From Scytolyngbya sp. HA4215-MV1 (GTDB taxonomy: Bacteria; Cyanobacteriota; Cyanobacteriia; Leptolyngbyales; Leptolyngbyaceae), in the NCBI GenBank assembly GCA_019359045.1, contig JAHHIA010000002.1:428401-492400 (forward strand): DNA of 64,000 bases. Direction: 5' to 3'. The position numbers and the translations under genes were made by a program. Below are positions 46,069-55,287 of this stretch, in pieces; position 1 is the first letter of the stretch; every line of letters begins with the position of its first letter. The notes under the pieces were generated by a model. The model did no database searches and was not told the DNA's origin. It was given only the letters and a program-made list of their open reading frames with translations.

Positions 46069-46347
46069 TTAATCCACTCGCTCGAGTTGCCACAAAATCT
46101 GGTTGCCTTCGCGCCGAACCCGCGAAACCACCCAATTACGCCAGACCCAGTTATCTCCCCGACTAGTCACTGCGCTAGCATTGACATCCATCAAGTCTGC
46201 TAGTTCAGAACTGGTAATTAAGTAGCCTTTACTGGCAATTTCATCCGCGATTTGGAGGGTGTCGAGCAAGTCACGCAGTTGCTCAACTCGCAACTCGCGG
46301 GGCAAATTCTCGACTGCATCAGCTTGAAGAGGAAGGTTAGGGTCCAT
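46069..46347 (-). CDS. Small conserved hypothetical protein, winged-helix-like
   Basis: A 92-residue protein. The segment ASKGYLITSSELADLMDVNASAVTSRGD reads like a winged-helix or MerR-type helix-turn-helix, followed by WVWRNWVVSRVRREGNQILW as a possible beta-wing. It may be a small DNA-binding or adaptor protein. The gene lies upstream of the membrane protein at 45358 in the same direction, suggesting joint transcription. I do not recognise a named family. Confidence 0.55.
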   Translation of the reverse strand: MDPNLPLQADAVENLPRELRVEQLRDLLDTLQIADEIASKGYLITSSELADLMDVNASAVTSRGDNWVWRNWVVSRVRREGNQILWQLERVD

Positions 46348-46571
46348 CTTTAATTAACCGTCTCAAAACATTAAAGGAGCTCTCCGTAGTGAAAAACGGA
46401 GTTTAGTTAAGATGGTGCAACTAACTTCGTGAATTTTTACAAAATATTTAAGGTAAGACTTAATCCTTTACAAAAAAAACAAAAAATTATCAAAAACTCA
46501 CAAATCGCTTTGCTATCAGCAGCTGAGAAGGGATTTTTACTCAGAAGTGCTTTGTGAATCTTAATAAAATT

Positions 46572-47270
46572 TTAAGGCCTCTGCTGAAGTCGAGGTATCT
46601 TGCCTAGAGAAAAGGTGCGCGCGATCGCGTCACACCGCTCATTTCCTTCATCGCCAGCATGACCTCGCACATAACGCCATTGCACCCCTTTTGAGTTAAG
46701 AACATCGAGGGCTTCCCACAAGTCTTGATTCAAAACGGATTTACCAGTAGAGGTTTTCCATCCTTTTTTCTTCCAGCCATGAATCCACTTGGTGATCCCG
46801 TTTTTCAGGTATTCGCTGTCGGTGTAGAGTTCGATCGGCTCCGATTGTCCTGAGTCTGCCAGATATTGCAGCGCTGCAATGGCAGCTTGCATCTCCATGC
46901 GGTTGTTGGTCGTTTGAGCCTCACGCCCACCCATTTCATGAACGCTACCATCTAAAAAATAGACCACAGTGCCCCAGCCACCCGGTCCTGGGTTGCCAGA
47001 GCAAGCTCCATCTGTGTAAATGCGCTGAATCGTTTTCATCGTGTCCTGAGAGGAGACAGGCTCAATCCGTTTGGGGGCTGGCTGCTTTTCTGATGTGGAG
47101 GTGGATAAAAAATCGAGCGGGATGTTTAATTCTCGCAATTTTGCTTCCATCAAGTTGGCGCGATGACGCTCTTGTTCGAGTTGTTGCAATGCTTTGGCAA
47201 GTTGCTGTGCCAAAAGGGCGGTGTGTTGATCGGGTGTAGATGTGGAAGCGTGTCCCGTTTGAGTTGGCAT
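46572..47270 (-). CDS. rnhA: Ribonuclease HI with N-terminal extension
   Basis: A 232-residue RNase HI from the ATG at 47270 (an in-frame TTG at 47327 is less likely). The catalytic set is present: Asp in IYTDGACSGNPG, Glu in NNRMEMQAA, Asp in LYTDSEYL and Asp in GNERCDAIA. The basic handle KKKGWKTSTG is also seen. It cleaves RNA in RNA-DNA hybrids. About 75 residues precede the catalytic domain and include a predicted helix (LLAQQLAKALQQLEQERHRA); this extension is longer than in E. coli RNase HI and may bind partners or nucleic acid. Confidence 0.95.
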   Translation of the reverse strand: MPTQTGHASTSTPDQHTALLAQQLAKALQQLEQERHRANLMEAKLRELNIPLDFLSTSTSEKQPAPKRIEPVSSQDTMKTIQRIYTDGACSGNPGPGGWGTVVYFLDGSVHEMGGREAQTTNNRMEMQAAIAALQYLADSGQSEPIELYTDSEYLKNGITKWIHGWKKKGWKTSTGKSVLNQDLWEALDVLNSKGVQWRYVRGHAGDEGNERCDAIARTFSLGKIPRLQQRP

Positions 47271-47450
47271 AGGAGGTTCTGTAGAAAAAGAAGATCGAAA
47301 AAGAGGAGGTGGATAGATTGGGATCAATCAATTGCATCGTCTAGGATCTTGGAATTCTTTAATCCACCGGAGATTTAAAGATTGGGCAGTTCTTCGAACG
47401 CAGGCACACCTTGCTAAGGATCACAGATTAATTAAGGGGTAATTCTCGGC

Positions 47451-47521
47451 GTAGGGGCGTGGCATTCGGTAAGACGATCTCACATTGCCCTAGAAACCTT
47501 GACCCAATGCCGCGCCCGTAC
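47451..47521. repeat. Long imperfect hairpin, dispersed-repeat type
   Basis: Arms 47451-47466 and 47506-47521 pair at 14 of 16 positions around a 39-base loop. The arm pattern GTAGGGGCGTGGCATT is of a kind often seen many times in cyanobacterial intergenic regions, so it may be a MITE-like or REP-like repeat rather than a gene-specific regulator. Confidence 0.5.
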
Positions 47522-47570
47522 GGTAGAAATTCGGCGTTATTTAATCCATATTCCTAAGGAGACTATTAGC

Positions 47571-47603
47571 ATGATGCCTCTGTTCGCCCTGCTTGCTTGG
47601 TAG
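47571..47603 (+). CDS. Possible 10-residue leader peptide
   Basis: Ten codons (MMPLFALLAW) then TAG. A clear ribosome-binding site, AAGGAG at 47556-47561, lies nine bases before the ATG, better than that of dnaX itself. The frame sits 99 bases before dnaX on the same strand. It could be a leader peptide or chance; there is no independent support for translation. Confidence 0.3.
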   Translation: MMPLFALLAW

Positions 47604-47702
47604 GTATCTTAGCAAGATCGAGCAATTCAGATTATAGATGAGATAGTTCAGTTGTTCTTGTGAATGTCGCTTACGCTATAGGTAGGGAATTGTTGGAAAG
47701 CC

Positions 47703-49742
47703 ATGTCCTACGAACCGCTTCATCATAAATATCGTCCCCAAACTTTTGCTCAATTGGTGGGGCAGGAGGCGATCGCCACAACGCTGACCAGTGCCCTGCG
47801 ACAACAACGAATTGCGCCAGCTTATCTATTTACAGGTGCACGGGGTACAGGCAAGACCTCCAGTGCTCGGATTCTGGCAAAATCGCTAAACTGTCTCCAA
47901 AGTGAAGTGCCTACAGAACATCCCTGTGGGGTCTGTGAAGTTTGCCGCATGATTGCGCGGGGATCAGCATTGGATGTGATTGAGATTGATGCTGCCAGCA
48001 ACACGGGGGTTGACAACATTCGTGAGTTGATTGAGCGGGCGCAGTTTGCTCCGGTGCAGTGTCGCTACAAAGTTTATGTCATTGATGAAGTTCACATGCT
48101 GTCGAACGCGGCATTTAATGCGTTACTAAAAACGCTAGAAGAGCCGCCCGATCGCGTGGTTTTTGTCTTGGCAACCACCGATCCTCAAAAAGTATTACCG
48201 ACGATCATTTCTCGCTGTCAGCGGTTCGACTTCCGCCGCATTCCATTGGAAGCTTTGACGCAACACTTAGGCATGATCGCTCAAAAAGAAGCGATCGCCA
48301 TTTCTGAAGAGGCAATTACCCTGGTGGCACAGATCTCACAAGGTGGATTGCGTGATGCCGAAAGCTTGCTCGATCAGCTCAGCTTAATGCCAGGTGAAAT
48401 TGCGGTAGAACAAGTTTGGGATCTGGTAGGGGCAGTGCCTGAACGTGATTTGATGACGTTACTGGAAGCGATCGCCGACGACAACTCAACCGCAGTATTG
48501 GATCAGACCCGCCACTTACTCGATCGTGGACGAGAACCCTTGGGGGTATTACAAAATCTTGCCAGTTTCTACCGAGATTTGCTGATTGCCAAAACCACCC
48601 CCGATCGCAACGATTTGGTTGCTCTCACTCTACCTACCTGGGAGAAACTGTGTACCTTTGCCCAGCAGCTTGATATCCGGCTGATTTTGCTAAGTCAGCA
48701 ACATCTGCGTGGCAGCGAGGTGCAGATTAAAAATACGACTCAGCCCCGACTCTGGCTAGAGGTGACGTTGTTGGGGTTGTTGCCGTCGGCGATCGTCAGT
48801 GAGTCAGCAGGAGTCAGGAGTCAGGAGTCAGTCAATCGTCAACAGCCAACAGCTAACAGCCATACGGCAGGGGCAAAGCTCGATCGTGCTCAGCCAGCGA
48901 TGTCAGCCGTTCCCCAGGTAGCAGTCAGAGCTTCTCAGTCAGAGCCTGTGCCAGCCGAGATCGTCCCAGAGCCAACGCCTGAAGCCATTCCTCAACCATC
49001 CCACACTCCTGCCAACATTGAGCCTGCTACCACAGTCTCAACCGAAACTCCCAAGCCCGATGCAGAAACTGATCTGGTTGCCCTTTGGAAGCAAATTATT
49101 AAAAATACTCAGCCCCCTGGAACGCAAGCTTTACTCAGGCAGCAGGGACATTTGCTTGCATTTAATGGACGGGAAGCGCGGGTAGCAGTCAGCTCGCAAC
49201 CGCTGTTCAAAATGTTCCAGGAAAGACTCCCTAATGTCGAAGCCGCTTTTCTTAAAGTGTTTGAGCGCAAGGTGAAAGTGAGTCTGGAGGTTGCCAGTTT
49301 GCCTGCGCCGGCGGCAGCTAGTACCCAAGAAACCGATCCTGGCACTCCACCTTCCAGTTACGCTCCCCCATCTCTGCCCTCTAATGAAGACAATTCTGCC
49401 CGTTCTCAGCCGCCAACAAATCGCCCTTCGCCTAATCGGGTGGCTGAATCTACCCCAGACAACCACTTTGCTGCTTCTGCCAGTCCGGAACCCCAACTAG
49501 AGACTTCCTTACCACCCGTGCAAGGGTATTGGGAAGAGGACGAAGTGACACGGGCTGCTAAGCGTTTAGCAGAGTTTTTTGCGGGCAAGGTGGTGGATAT
49601 GGGAGAGGATGATTTGCCTGCCCGATCGCCAGAAGTGACTGCAGATTTGGAGTCGCGATCGGCTGCGGCTTCTCTGTGGACTGCTGCGCCATCGGAGGAA
49701 GATCTGGATGATGAGGATGACGACGATGATTTGCCTTTCTAA
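47703..49742 (+). CDS. dnaX: DNA polymerase III gamma/tau subunit
   Basis: The 679-residue clamp-loader subunit. The AAA+ domain has Walker A GARGTGKT (45-52), a zinc module with Cys64, Cys75, Cys78 and Cys81, and Walker B VIDEVHML. Sensor motif SRCQRFDFRRIP and domains II-III follow to about residue 360. A variable low-complexity linker (about 365-455) precedes a tau-like C-terminal region (AVSSQPLFKMFQERLPNVEAAF). The protein ends in an acidic tail DEDDDDDLPF. It lacks the intein found in some cyanobacterial dnaX genes. A hairpin terminator follows directly. Confidence 0.97.
   Translation: MSYEPLHHKYRPQTFAQLVGQEAIATTLTSALRQQRIAPAYLFTGARGTGKTSSARILAKSLNCLQSEVPTEHPCGVCEVCRMIARGSALDVIEIDAASNTGVDNIRELIERAQFAPVQCRYKVYVIDEVHMLSNAAFNALLKTLEEPPDRVVFVLATTDPQKVLPTIISRCQRFDFRRIPLEALTQHLGMIAQKEAIAISEEAITLVAQISQGGLRDAESLLDQLSLMPGEIAVEQVWDLVGAVPERDLMTLLEAIADDNSTAVLDQTRHLLDRGREPLGVLQNLASFYRDLLIAKTTPDRNDLVALTLPTWEKLCTFAQQLDIRLILLSQQHLRGSEVQIKNTTQPRLWLEVTLLGLLPSAIVSESAGVRSQESVNRQQPTANSHTAGAKLDRAQPAMSAVPQVAVRASQSEPVPAEIVPEPTPEAIPQPSHTPANIEPATTVSTETPKPDAETDLVALWKQIIKNTQPPGTQALLRQQGHLLAFNGREARVAVSSQPLFKMFQERLPNVEAAFLKVFERKVKVSLEVASLPAPAAASTQETDPGTPPSSYAPPSLPSNEDNSARSQPPTNRPSPNRVAESTPDNHFAASASPEPQLETSLPPVQGYWEEDEVTRAAKRLAEFFAGKVVDMGEDDLPARSPEVTADLESRSAAASLWTAAPSEEDLDDEDDDDDLPF
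48801..48862 (+). repeat. Intragenic repeat in the dnaX linker
   Basis: Short direct repeats (GAGTCAG and AACAGC units) occur in this stretch, which encodes the polar linker between clamp-loader and tau regions. The pattern resembles intergenic repeats of cyanobacteria and keeps the frame open. Confidence 0.6.
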
Positions 49743-49750
49743 GCAAATTA

Positions 49751-49778
49751 CGTAGAGGAACAAGTTCGTTCCTCTACG
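49751..49778 (+). terminator. dnaX terminator hairpin
   Basis: Perfect 11-base stem (49751-49761 with 49768-49778) and a 6-base loop, starting 8 bases after the dnaX stop and followed by CAATTCTT. Confidence 0.6.
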
Positions 49779-49917
49779 CAATTCTTAAGACCCATTGGAT
49801 AAGGTTAGGTTCTTTGACAAAGCATTTTTGCCGTGGGATCAGCCCATTGTTCTGAGTGAATTGTCTCAAATCCTGAGTTCAAATGCCTACCCACTTCAAG
49901 CCCTGCAAGGTGCAGAT

Positions 49918-51651
49918 TTACTTGATTACACTGCGGGCAACCAACGCCCCAACCACTTCCAAATGGAATCCCCAACCGACGGGTAAGTTATTGTCCCCAT
50001 CATTTTGTCCCAGATCCACATAAATGCGGGGCGGAACAAAATAGGTGCGATCGCCTGCACCGACCAGCATCTCATCCGCCTGATCCATCAGCCGATCCAT
50101 GGTTTTGTCAAACTCTTCATAAGAAGCAAAGGAGTGTTCCAGTTGTTCACTCACCAGGGCGATGTACGCTTTCACTCCCTGCACTTTGGGATCACTTGGG
50201 GGCAAGTCACCCAGACCGAGTTGTCCAATCAGTGCAGGTTCCATCCCCTTAAACAGTGCAGCTTGTGCCTTAGCTAGCTTGGTATCCCCAAACTGCTGGC
50301 GGGGCAACAGTGTCCGGAATGCCCGTCGAATCACTTGTGAAATTTTGAACGGTGGAAACGGCAAGCTATTAGGATCGACGGATTGACCATTCTTTGCCAA
50401 CAGTTCATTCAGAGGCAGCAAGTTCTCTGAAACCACAGGCATAGAAATATTGAGCGCTTTCAATTCTGGATTTCGGGTTTTGCGGCTGAGGGGATTATCT
50501 TCCCGACGGTTCTGACTATCGCGCATCGCCAAAATTTGTTTTGCCTTGGCTGCATCCCCATCCAAAACCTGGGTTAACCCCTTCAAATTAAAAGGATAGA
50601 TGGGTGTGTTCAGAGAAATGAACATGTATTCAGCGCAGTAAGTCATGTTCGCAGGATCTCTGAAGAAGGCAAGTGCCGTGGCATCTCCCAGATTGGCAAG
50701 TAGTGCATTTTTCAGCAGTGTTTTTAAGCGATTTCGATCGGTCACATGCACCGGATCGCCCCCGTTATAGTTGCTGGGGAATTGCAGCACTGTACTGAGC
50801 GCTGCCATCCAGTTAATGATGCTGTCAGTATATCCGCGTGCCTGTTTGGCAGTTACAAAGCTGGGAAATACCAGGCGGTGAGCAATCGCCACATACCCAT
50901 CCTTGCCATAGAGACCTCGATGATAATCTGCTGGTTCATTAAAGGTGCCGTAGGAAGGACGGATCTGCCCGTCAATTAAACGCTGAGCTGGCACCACTGC
51001 CCCAGAGTGGTGCCCTTCGTTTTTGATAAATCCTTCTGTGAATAGTTCTTGTCCCATGGTCTGGCGCAGGTCAAAGGGTGTGCCATAGCGCTCTTTATGC
51101 CATTGGTAGGTACAGATCAACAAGCCATCCCGTTCCAAAAACTTGGCAATATCCTTATGCCCAGATACCGATCGCCCTTTGGCATCCGTCACTTTTACCG
51201 CATCAGCGATGCCAATGAAACCTGGGACCTTGATCGTCTCCACCTCGATGGTGGAACTATCTTCCAAAATCACCGGCTTAATAAACAAGCGCTCGATCGC
51301 TTCCAGATCTTTGCCTGCCCAGTCACCCACTAAACGATTGAATTGTGTCAGATCAATTTCAGCAGGCGTTCGCAAAGGCACAGGACGAGAAGTAGGCATC
51401 GTTAACTCAGGAGATAGATTTTCAGAAACGGAACTCGATGAATCTAGCGCAGGTGTTGCCGGAGGCTGGGATGTAGCAGGCGGATGAGCAACCGGAGCAG
51501 AAGCAACCGGAGTTGAGGTAGCCGGAGCAGCGGCAACCAGAGGATTTGGAGCAGAATTGGGTGCGTGCGTCTGAGGAGGGGGAGTCGGTGTCGTGACGGT
51601 CTCCGAGGGGGTGGGGATCATCCAGGTAGACTGCTTTTCGTTCAGGGGCAT
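49918..51651 (-). CDS. Unrecognised 577-residue protein
   Basis: Start chosen at ATG 51651 because an AAGGAG ribosome-binding site lies nine bases upstream; an in-frame upstream start at 51696 is less likely. The first 90 residues are rich in Pro, Ala and Thr, without a signal peptide. The main body has a region with KVPGFIGIADAVKVTDAKG, conserved-looking aromatic segments (GTPFDLRQTMGQELF, CAEYMFISLNTPIYPFN) and a C-terminal WGFHLEVVGALVARSV. The order Cys...His recalls cysteine-hydrolase folds, but that is weak and I do not assign a function. It diverges from apcD across 289 bases. Confidence 0.7.
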   Translation of the reverse strand: MPLNEKQSTWMIPTPSETVTTPTPPPQTHAPNSAPNPLVAAAPATSTPVASAPVAHPPATSQPPATPALDSSSSVSENLSPELTMPTSRPVPLRTPAEIDLTQFNRLVGDWAGKDLEAIERLFIKPVILEDSSTIEVETIKVPGFIGIADAVKVTDAKGRSVSGHKDIAKFLERDGLLICTYQWHKERYGTPFDLRQTMGQELFTEGFIKNEGHHSGAVVPAQRLIDGQIRPSYGTFNEPADYHRGLYGKDGYVAIAHRLVFPSFVTAKQARGYTDSIINWMAALSTVLQFPSNYNGGDPVHVTDRNRLKTLLKNALLANLGDATALAFFRDPANMTYCAEYMFISLNTPIYPFNLKGLTQVLDGDAAKAKQILAMRDSQNRREDNPLSRKTRNPELKALNISMPVVSENLLPLNELLAKNGQSVDPNSLPFPPFKISQVIRRAFRTLLPRQQFGDTKLAKAQAALFKGMEPALIGQLGLGDLPPSDPKVQGVKAYIALVSEQLEHSFASYEEFDKTMDRLMDQADEMLVGAGDRTYFVPPRIYVDLGQNDGDNNLPVGWGFHLEVVGALVARSVIK

Positions 51652-51940
51652 TAACAGGAACTCCTTATTACAGGGTAAATACTGACAAAAGATCACATAG
51701 AATGCCGTGAATGGGCTTGTATCCTTGATTGCACGGCTGTCAGTACCTACCTACTTTGATCCCCACTTTCCGGATTTCTGGTTTTCTGATCAGGGGGTTA
51801 CCTGTGACAAAATGTTAAGCCTCAGATTTGTAAAGCTTGCAGTTCGGCTTATCTGGGATAATTCAAAGAGCACCAGGCTCTTTATTTGCGTGCCCTGGAG
51901 TCGTTAAACTAACAAATGAAACCTGAGATACTGCAATATC

Positions 51941-52426
51941 ATGAGTGTAGTTAGCCAAGTTATTCTTCAAGCCGACGACGAACTGCGTTATCCCAGCACC
52001 GGGGAATTGAAAAGCATTCAAGATTTTCTTCAAACAGGTGTCCGGCGCGCTCGCATCGCTGAAGCACTCGCTGAGAATGAAAGAAAAATTGTTCAAGAAG
52101 CCAGCAAACAACTCTGGCGCAAACGCCCAGATTTCATCTCTCCAGGTGGAAACGCCTATGGTGATCGTCAACGGTCTCTCTGTTTGCGGGACTATGGTTG
52201 GTATCTCCGTCTGATCACTTACGGGTTGCTGGCGGGCAGCCAAGAGCCGATTGAAACGATCGGTGTAATCGGAGCGCGAGAAATGTACAACGCGTTGGGC
52301 GTCCCCATGCCTGGCATGGCAGAAGCAATCCGTTGTCTGAAAGCTGCATCCCTAGAGCTTTTAGATGATAGCGATGCTGCTGAAGCTTCTCCTTACTTCG
52401 ATTATTTGATTCAAGCAATGTCCTAA
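51941..52426 (+). CDS. apcD: Allophycocyanin alpha-B subunit
   Basis: A 161-residue phycobiliprotein, a terminal energy emitter of the phycobilisome core that passes excitation mainly to photosystem I. The sequence [35 protein letters not shown] and [16 protein letters not shown] is diagnostic; Cys81 in that last segment is the phycocyanobilin attachment site. ApcD is distinguished from ApcA by its start and by the [17 protein letters not shown] region. It is monocistronic here, as is usual for apcD. The rest of the apc genes are not in the window. Confidence 0.98.
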   Translation: MSVVSQVILQADDELRYPSTGELKSIQDFLQTGVRRARIAEALAENERKIVQEASKQLWRKRPDFISPGGNAYGDRQRSLCLRDYGWYLRLITYGLLAGSQEPIETIGVIGAREMYNALGVPMPGMAEAIRCLKAASLELLDDSDAAEASPYFDYLIQAMS

Positions 52427-52835
52427 GTTGTTAAGTCTTAGACAGTTAGTTTTTAGACAGTTTGGATTCAGATAAATGCCGGATAATACTTTTCCTCAGA
52501 GCTCCGCAAGCAAGTTCTGTTTGCCTTCATCTTTTAGTCATTTGTTGAAAATCGTTCGTCTAAGCTCAATTGTCTAGCGTCAATGATTTAAGAGTCCATA
52601 ACTCGCTCATTGTAAGTCTCAAATTACGGTTAGCGACTCGCAAACACTTCCCTATCGTCAGTAAAGGTCTTGGGTAATTTTGCCAGAACCTCGGCAGACG
52701 GTAGGGAAAATCTTTCTGGGCAAATACGTACGATAAGCATTCTTAATTTGAATTATTTGTTAATTTCTATTAAAACTTGTATCCGAACTGATAACGTGGA
52801 GGTGCGTACTAAACTTTTCGCTCCGAGTATTCCTT
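52427..52835. other. Intergenic region apcD / HAD gene
   Basis: These 409 bases contain no recognised gene. A 67-codon frame at 52670 has no support. The region should hold the apcD 3' end and the promoter of the HAD gene; no strong hairpin was noticed. Confidence 0.35.
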
Positions 52836-53636
52836 ATGACAGGCGCTCCAGCCTTCAATTTCCAACCTGTTGATAACCTTCGCGAACCTCCGTCCCTGCA
52901 TTCCCGTAGCCAATTAACGCTCTTTTGCGATTTTGACGGACCCATCATTGATGTCTCTGATCGCTACTACAACACCTATCAGTTCGGGTTAGAAAGTACT
53001 CAGGCACTCTATCAAAATCACTACGGAGTGACCCTACCGATTCAGGTCCTGTCCAAAGAACAGTTTTGGAATCTTAAACGGGATCATGTCTCAGATTGCG
53101 AAATTGCTACCCGCTCCGGCTTGCGACTAGAGCAAATTCAGTTTTTTTTGGGGCGTGTTCGGCAGTTGGTTAATCAATCAGAACTGCTCCAGCAAGATCA
53201 CCTGCAACCTTATGCGAGTTGGACCCTTCATCGACTTCATCGTTGCGGTGTTCGGTTAGCCCTTGTGACCCTACGCTGTCAGCGGCAGGCAACTCAGATT
53301 TTAGAAAGCCACGGGCTAGCCCATCTGTTCGGTCGCATCTGTGGTACTACCGACGAACATGCGGCTTATCAAAACTACGCCAGCCTCAAAGCAGAACTGT
53401 TGCAAAACCTTCTGTCGGATGGCTTCTACGATCCTACACAGGGATCAGCCTGGATGGTTGGCGATACGGAAGCTGATATTTTGGCAGGACAGGCAGTGGG
53501 AATCCCGACGATCGCCCTCACCTGTGGCATTCGCAGCCGATTTTATTTGAAAAAATTTAACCCCACCCACGTCTATAGCGACCTGAGAACTACCTCTTGT
53601 CATTTGCTGGAGTGTAGCCAACTGGCTCAAGTATAG
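52836..53636 (+). CDS. HAD superfamily hydrolase
   Basis: A 266-residue haloacid-dehalogenase-like phosphatase. Motif I is LFCDFDGPIIDV (the first Asp is the nucleophile), motif II lies in LALVTLRCQ, and motif IV is MVGDTEADILAGQAVG. A helical cap is inserted after motif I (about 50-130). These enzymes are usually phosphomonoesterases acting on small metabolites. Substrate is unknown. It converges on the YjbQ gene with a six-base gap. Confidence 0.85.
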   Translation: MTGAPAFNFQPVDNLREPPSLHSRSQLTLFCDFDGPIIDVSDRYYNTYQFGLESTQALYQNHYGVTLPIQVLSKEQFWNLKRDHVSDCEIATRSGLRLEQIQFFLGRVRQLVNQSELLQQDHLQPYASWTLHRLHRCGVRLALVTLRCQRQATQILESHGLAHLFGRICGTTDEHAAYQNYASLKAELLQNLLSDGFYDPTQGSAWMVGDTEADILAGQAVGIPTIALTCGIRSRFYLKKFNPTHVYSDLRTTSCHLLECSQLAQV

Positions 53637-53642
53637 GACGCG

Positions 53643-54059
53643 TTAATCCCCCATAACATGCACGACAAGTTCCCGTTGGTGGCTATGTTGGCGATGTTCC
53701 CAAATGTAAATACCTTGCCAGACTCCCAAAAGCAGCCGTCCCTGAGCGATCGGAATTTGCTCTGAAGTATGCGTTAGGGCAGTGCGGATGTGGGCGGGCA
53801 TATCATCGGGTCCTTCAGTACTGTGAATATAGTTTTCCCACTCCGGCACCAGTTTGGAGAAAAAGTTTTCCAGATCTTTCAATACACTCGGATCAGCATT
53901 TTCCTGAATCACTAGGCTAGCAGAGGTGTGGCGCAAGAATAGGCTGCACAGACCAGTTTGGATACCCGATTCTGCGACGATCGTCTGCACTTTAGACGTA
54001 ATCCGACTTAAAGATTTTCCAGTGGTCTGCAATTGCAGGATGCGCTGATAATGGGTCAT
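53643..54059 (-). CDS. YjbQ/UPF0047 family protein
   Basis: A 138-residue protein from the ATG at 54059, which gives the usual family length; an in-frame start at 54119 would overlap the next gene. The pattern LCSLFLRHTSASLVIQENADPSVLKDLENF and the C-terminal HRQHSHQRELVVHVMGD match the secondary thiamine-phosphate synthase-like YjbQ family. The E. coli homologue has weak thiamine-phosphate synthase activity, but the natural role is unsettled. Confidence 0.85.
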   Translation of the reverse strand: MTHYQRILQLQTTGKSLSRITSKVQTIVAESGIQTGLCSLFLRHTSASLVIQENADPSVLKDLENFFSKLVPEWENYIHSTEGPDDMPAHIRTALTHTSEQIPIAQGRLLLGVWQGIYIWEHRQHSHQRELVVHVMGD

Positions 54060-54079
54060 GGCAAGAGAGAAGAGAACAA

Positions 54080-54973
54080 TTACTTTGTAGCAATAAAAGT
54101 CACTGGAATCAGCGACCATTGTTGCAACCAGTGCAAGATATTTTTTTCTAGAAATCCATCGTCTTGCAATTGAGAAAGCATGGAGTAATACATCCTTTTT
54201 AAAGTGAATTGAAATCGCTTCATAGCAGTTTGTTCCCAGTTCGTCTGGCTCGCGGCTTGTTGTAAGCGTTTCTCATAATACCGAATACAGGCATGGGGCT
54301 TAATGACAATCTCTGAAAATCCTGCCGATCTCAACATTTCCAAATATTCGTAATAACGATAATTGTGCTCATTTCCACCATAATGTCCCATCTCTTCGGG
54401 ATGAGTTTTGAGCCGTTCGTAAAACCAGGCTTTGCTACGATAAAACTGCAAAATTGGCTCATTCATTAATAAGAGCTTGCTGCCTTTGGATAGACGCTGA
54501 TAACAGTGTTTTAAGGCAGCGATCGGATCATCACAGTGATGTAAGCTGGAATTAAAAATTACGCCATCAAAAGATTGCTGAATTTTATCAATCGATTCAG
54601 CATTACAGTTATAAATCTTCAGCGGTAACTGATATAAATTGGCTGCCATTTCCAATCGCTGACACAAATCGGGCGAAGGTTCCACCGCAGCTACCCGATG
54701 TCCCTGCATTGCCAAAAGAATGGAACTGCGACCACTTCCCACGCCAATATCTAGAATCTTCTGAGGCGTCGAAAAGTGCTGAATCTGCTGCTGAAATTCC
54801 AACCCATCCAATCCTGAAATAAACTCGTGGACATAGGTTTCAGGAGTTGGGTATTGTAAAACTTCTGCTTGATCCAAGAAATGAGCTGCTTCACAGCTTA
54901 GCCGAATTGCTTCAATTTCCTGTTGCAATGCCAGACTTTTGTCGTAATCGATATAAATAACTTCTGTCTTCAA
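54080..54973 (-). CDS. Class I SAM-dependent methyltransferase
   Basis: A 297-residue protein whose only reasonable start is TTG at 54973; no in-frame ATG occurs before motif I. Motif I is ILDIGVGSGRSSILLA, followed by VAAVEPSPDL, FDGVIFNSSLHHCDD and LSKGSKLLLMNEPI. The C-terminal region is aromatic and basic. It resembles bacterial O- or C-methyltransferases of unknown substrate, such as those acting on lipids or glycan intermediates. The YjbQ start lies 20 bases downstream of its stop on the same strand. Confidence 0.8.
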   Translation of the reverse strand: MKTEVIYIDYDKSLALQQEIEAIRLSCEAAHFLDQAEVLQYPTPETYVHEFISGLDGLEFQQQIQHFSTPQKILDIGVGSGRSSILLAMQGHRVAAVEPSPDLCQRLEMAANLYQLPLKIYNCNAESIDKIQQSFDGVIFNSSLHHCDDPIAALKHCYQRLSKGSKLLLMNEPILQFYRSKAWFYERLKTHPEEMGHYGGNEHNYRYYEYLEMLRSAGFSEIVIKPHACIRYYEKRLQQAASQTNWEQTAMKRFQFTLKRMYYSMLSQLQDDGFLEKNILHWLQQWSLIPVTFIATK

Positions 54974-55287
54974 GGTTCTTCTAATTCATCGTTCCCCAGA
55001 GTAACAATCCTCCCAGTATTTTGCCAATCGTTCGATGATGATTCGCGATTTCAGACTACTGTCCTTACCAAGGCTCCACTTGGGCACGCCTCAACGCGGC
55101 TCTGCCTCAACTCTGCTGATGGCTTGTACCTGGAGAAGCCTGGGCAGGTTCCCCAAGGCATGAGCACAACTTAGGAGATTTCTAGCAAACAAATTACCCG
55201 CTGTCTTCGACTCCGCTCAGCCAAGCTTTTGCCCCGAGCGAAGTCGAAGGGCAATGGCAGAGGGTACAATCTTCTCTGGAAATCTCC
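54974..55287. other. Intergenic region with inverted repeat
   Basis: These 314 bases between two minus-strand genes contain an imperfect hairpin of a common cyanobacterial dispersed type: arms 55205-55218 and 55236-55249 match at 13 of 14 positions. No gene is supported. Confidence 0.4.

Larger units (their letters stand above)
47271..47702. other. Divergent intergenic region rnhA / dnaX
   Basis: These 432 bases hold a structured element (47451-47521) and a 10-codon frame with a strong ribosome-binding site (47571-47603), described separately. No tRNA fold was recognised. Confidence 0.45.

Noticed and set aside
47451-47603. Downstream-peptide / glutamine riboswitch before the 10-codon frame
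   Set aside because: The conserved riboswitch core sequences that I know are not present; only the hairpin and a small frame are.
47703-49742. Intein in dnaX
   Set aside because: Protein length and uninterrupted AAA+ motifs show no intein insertion.
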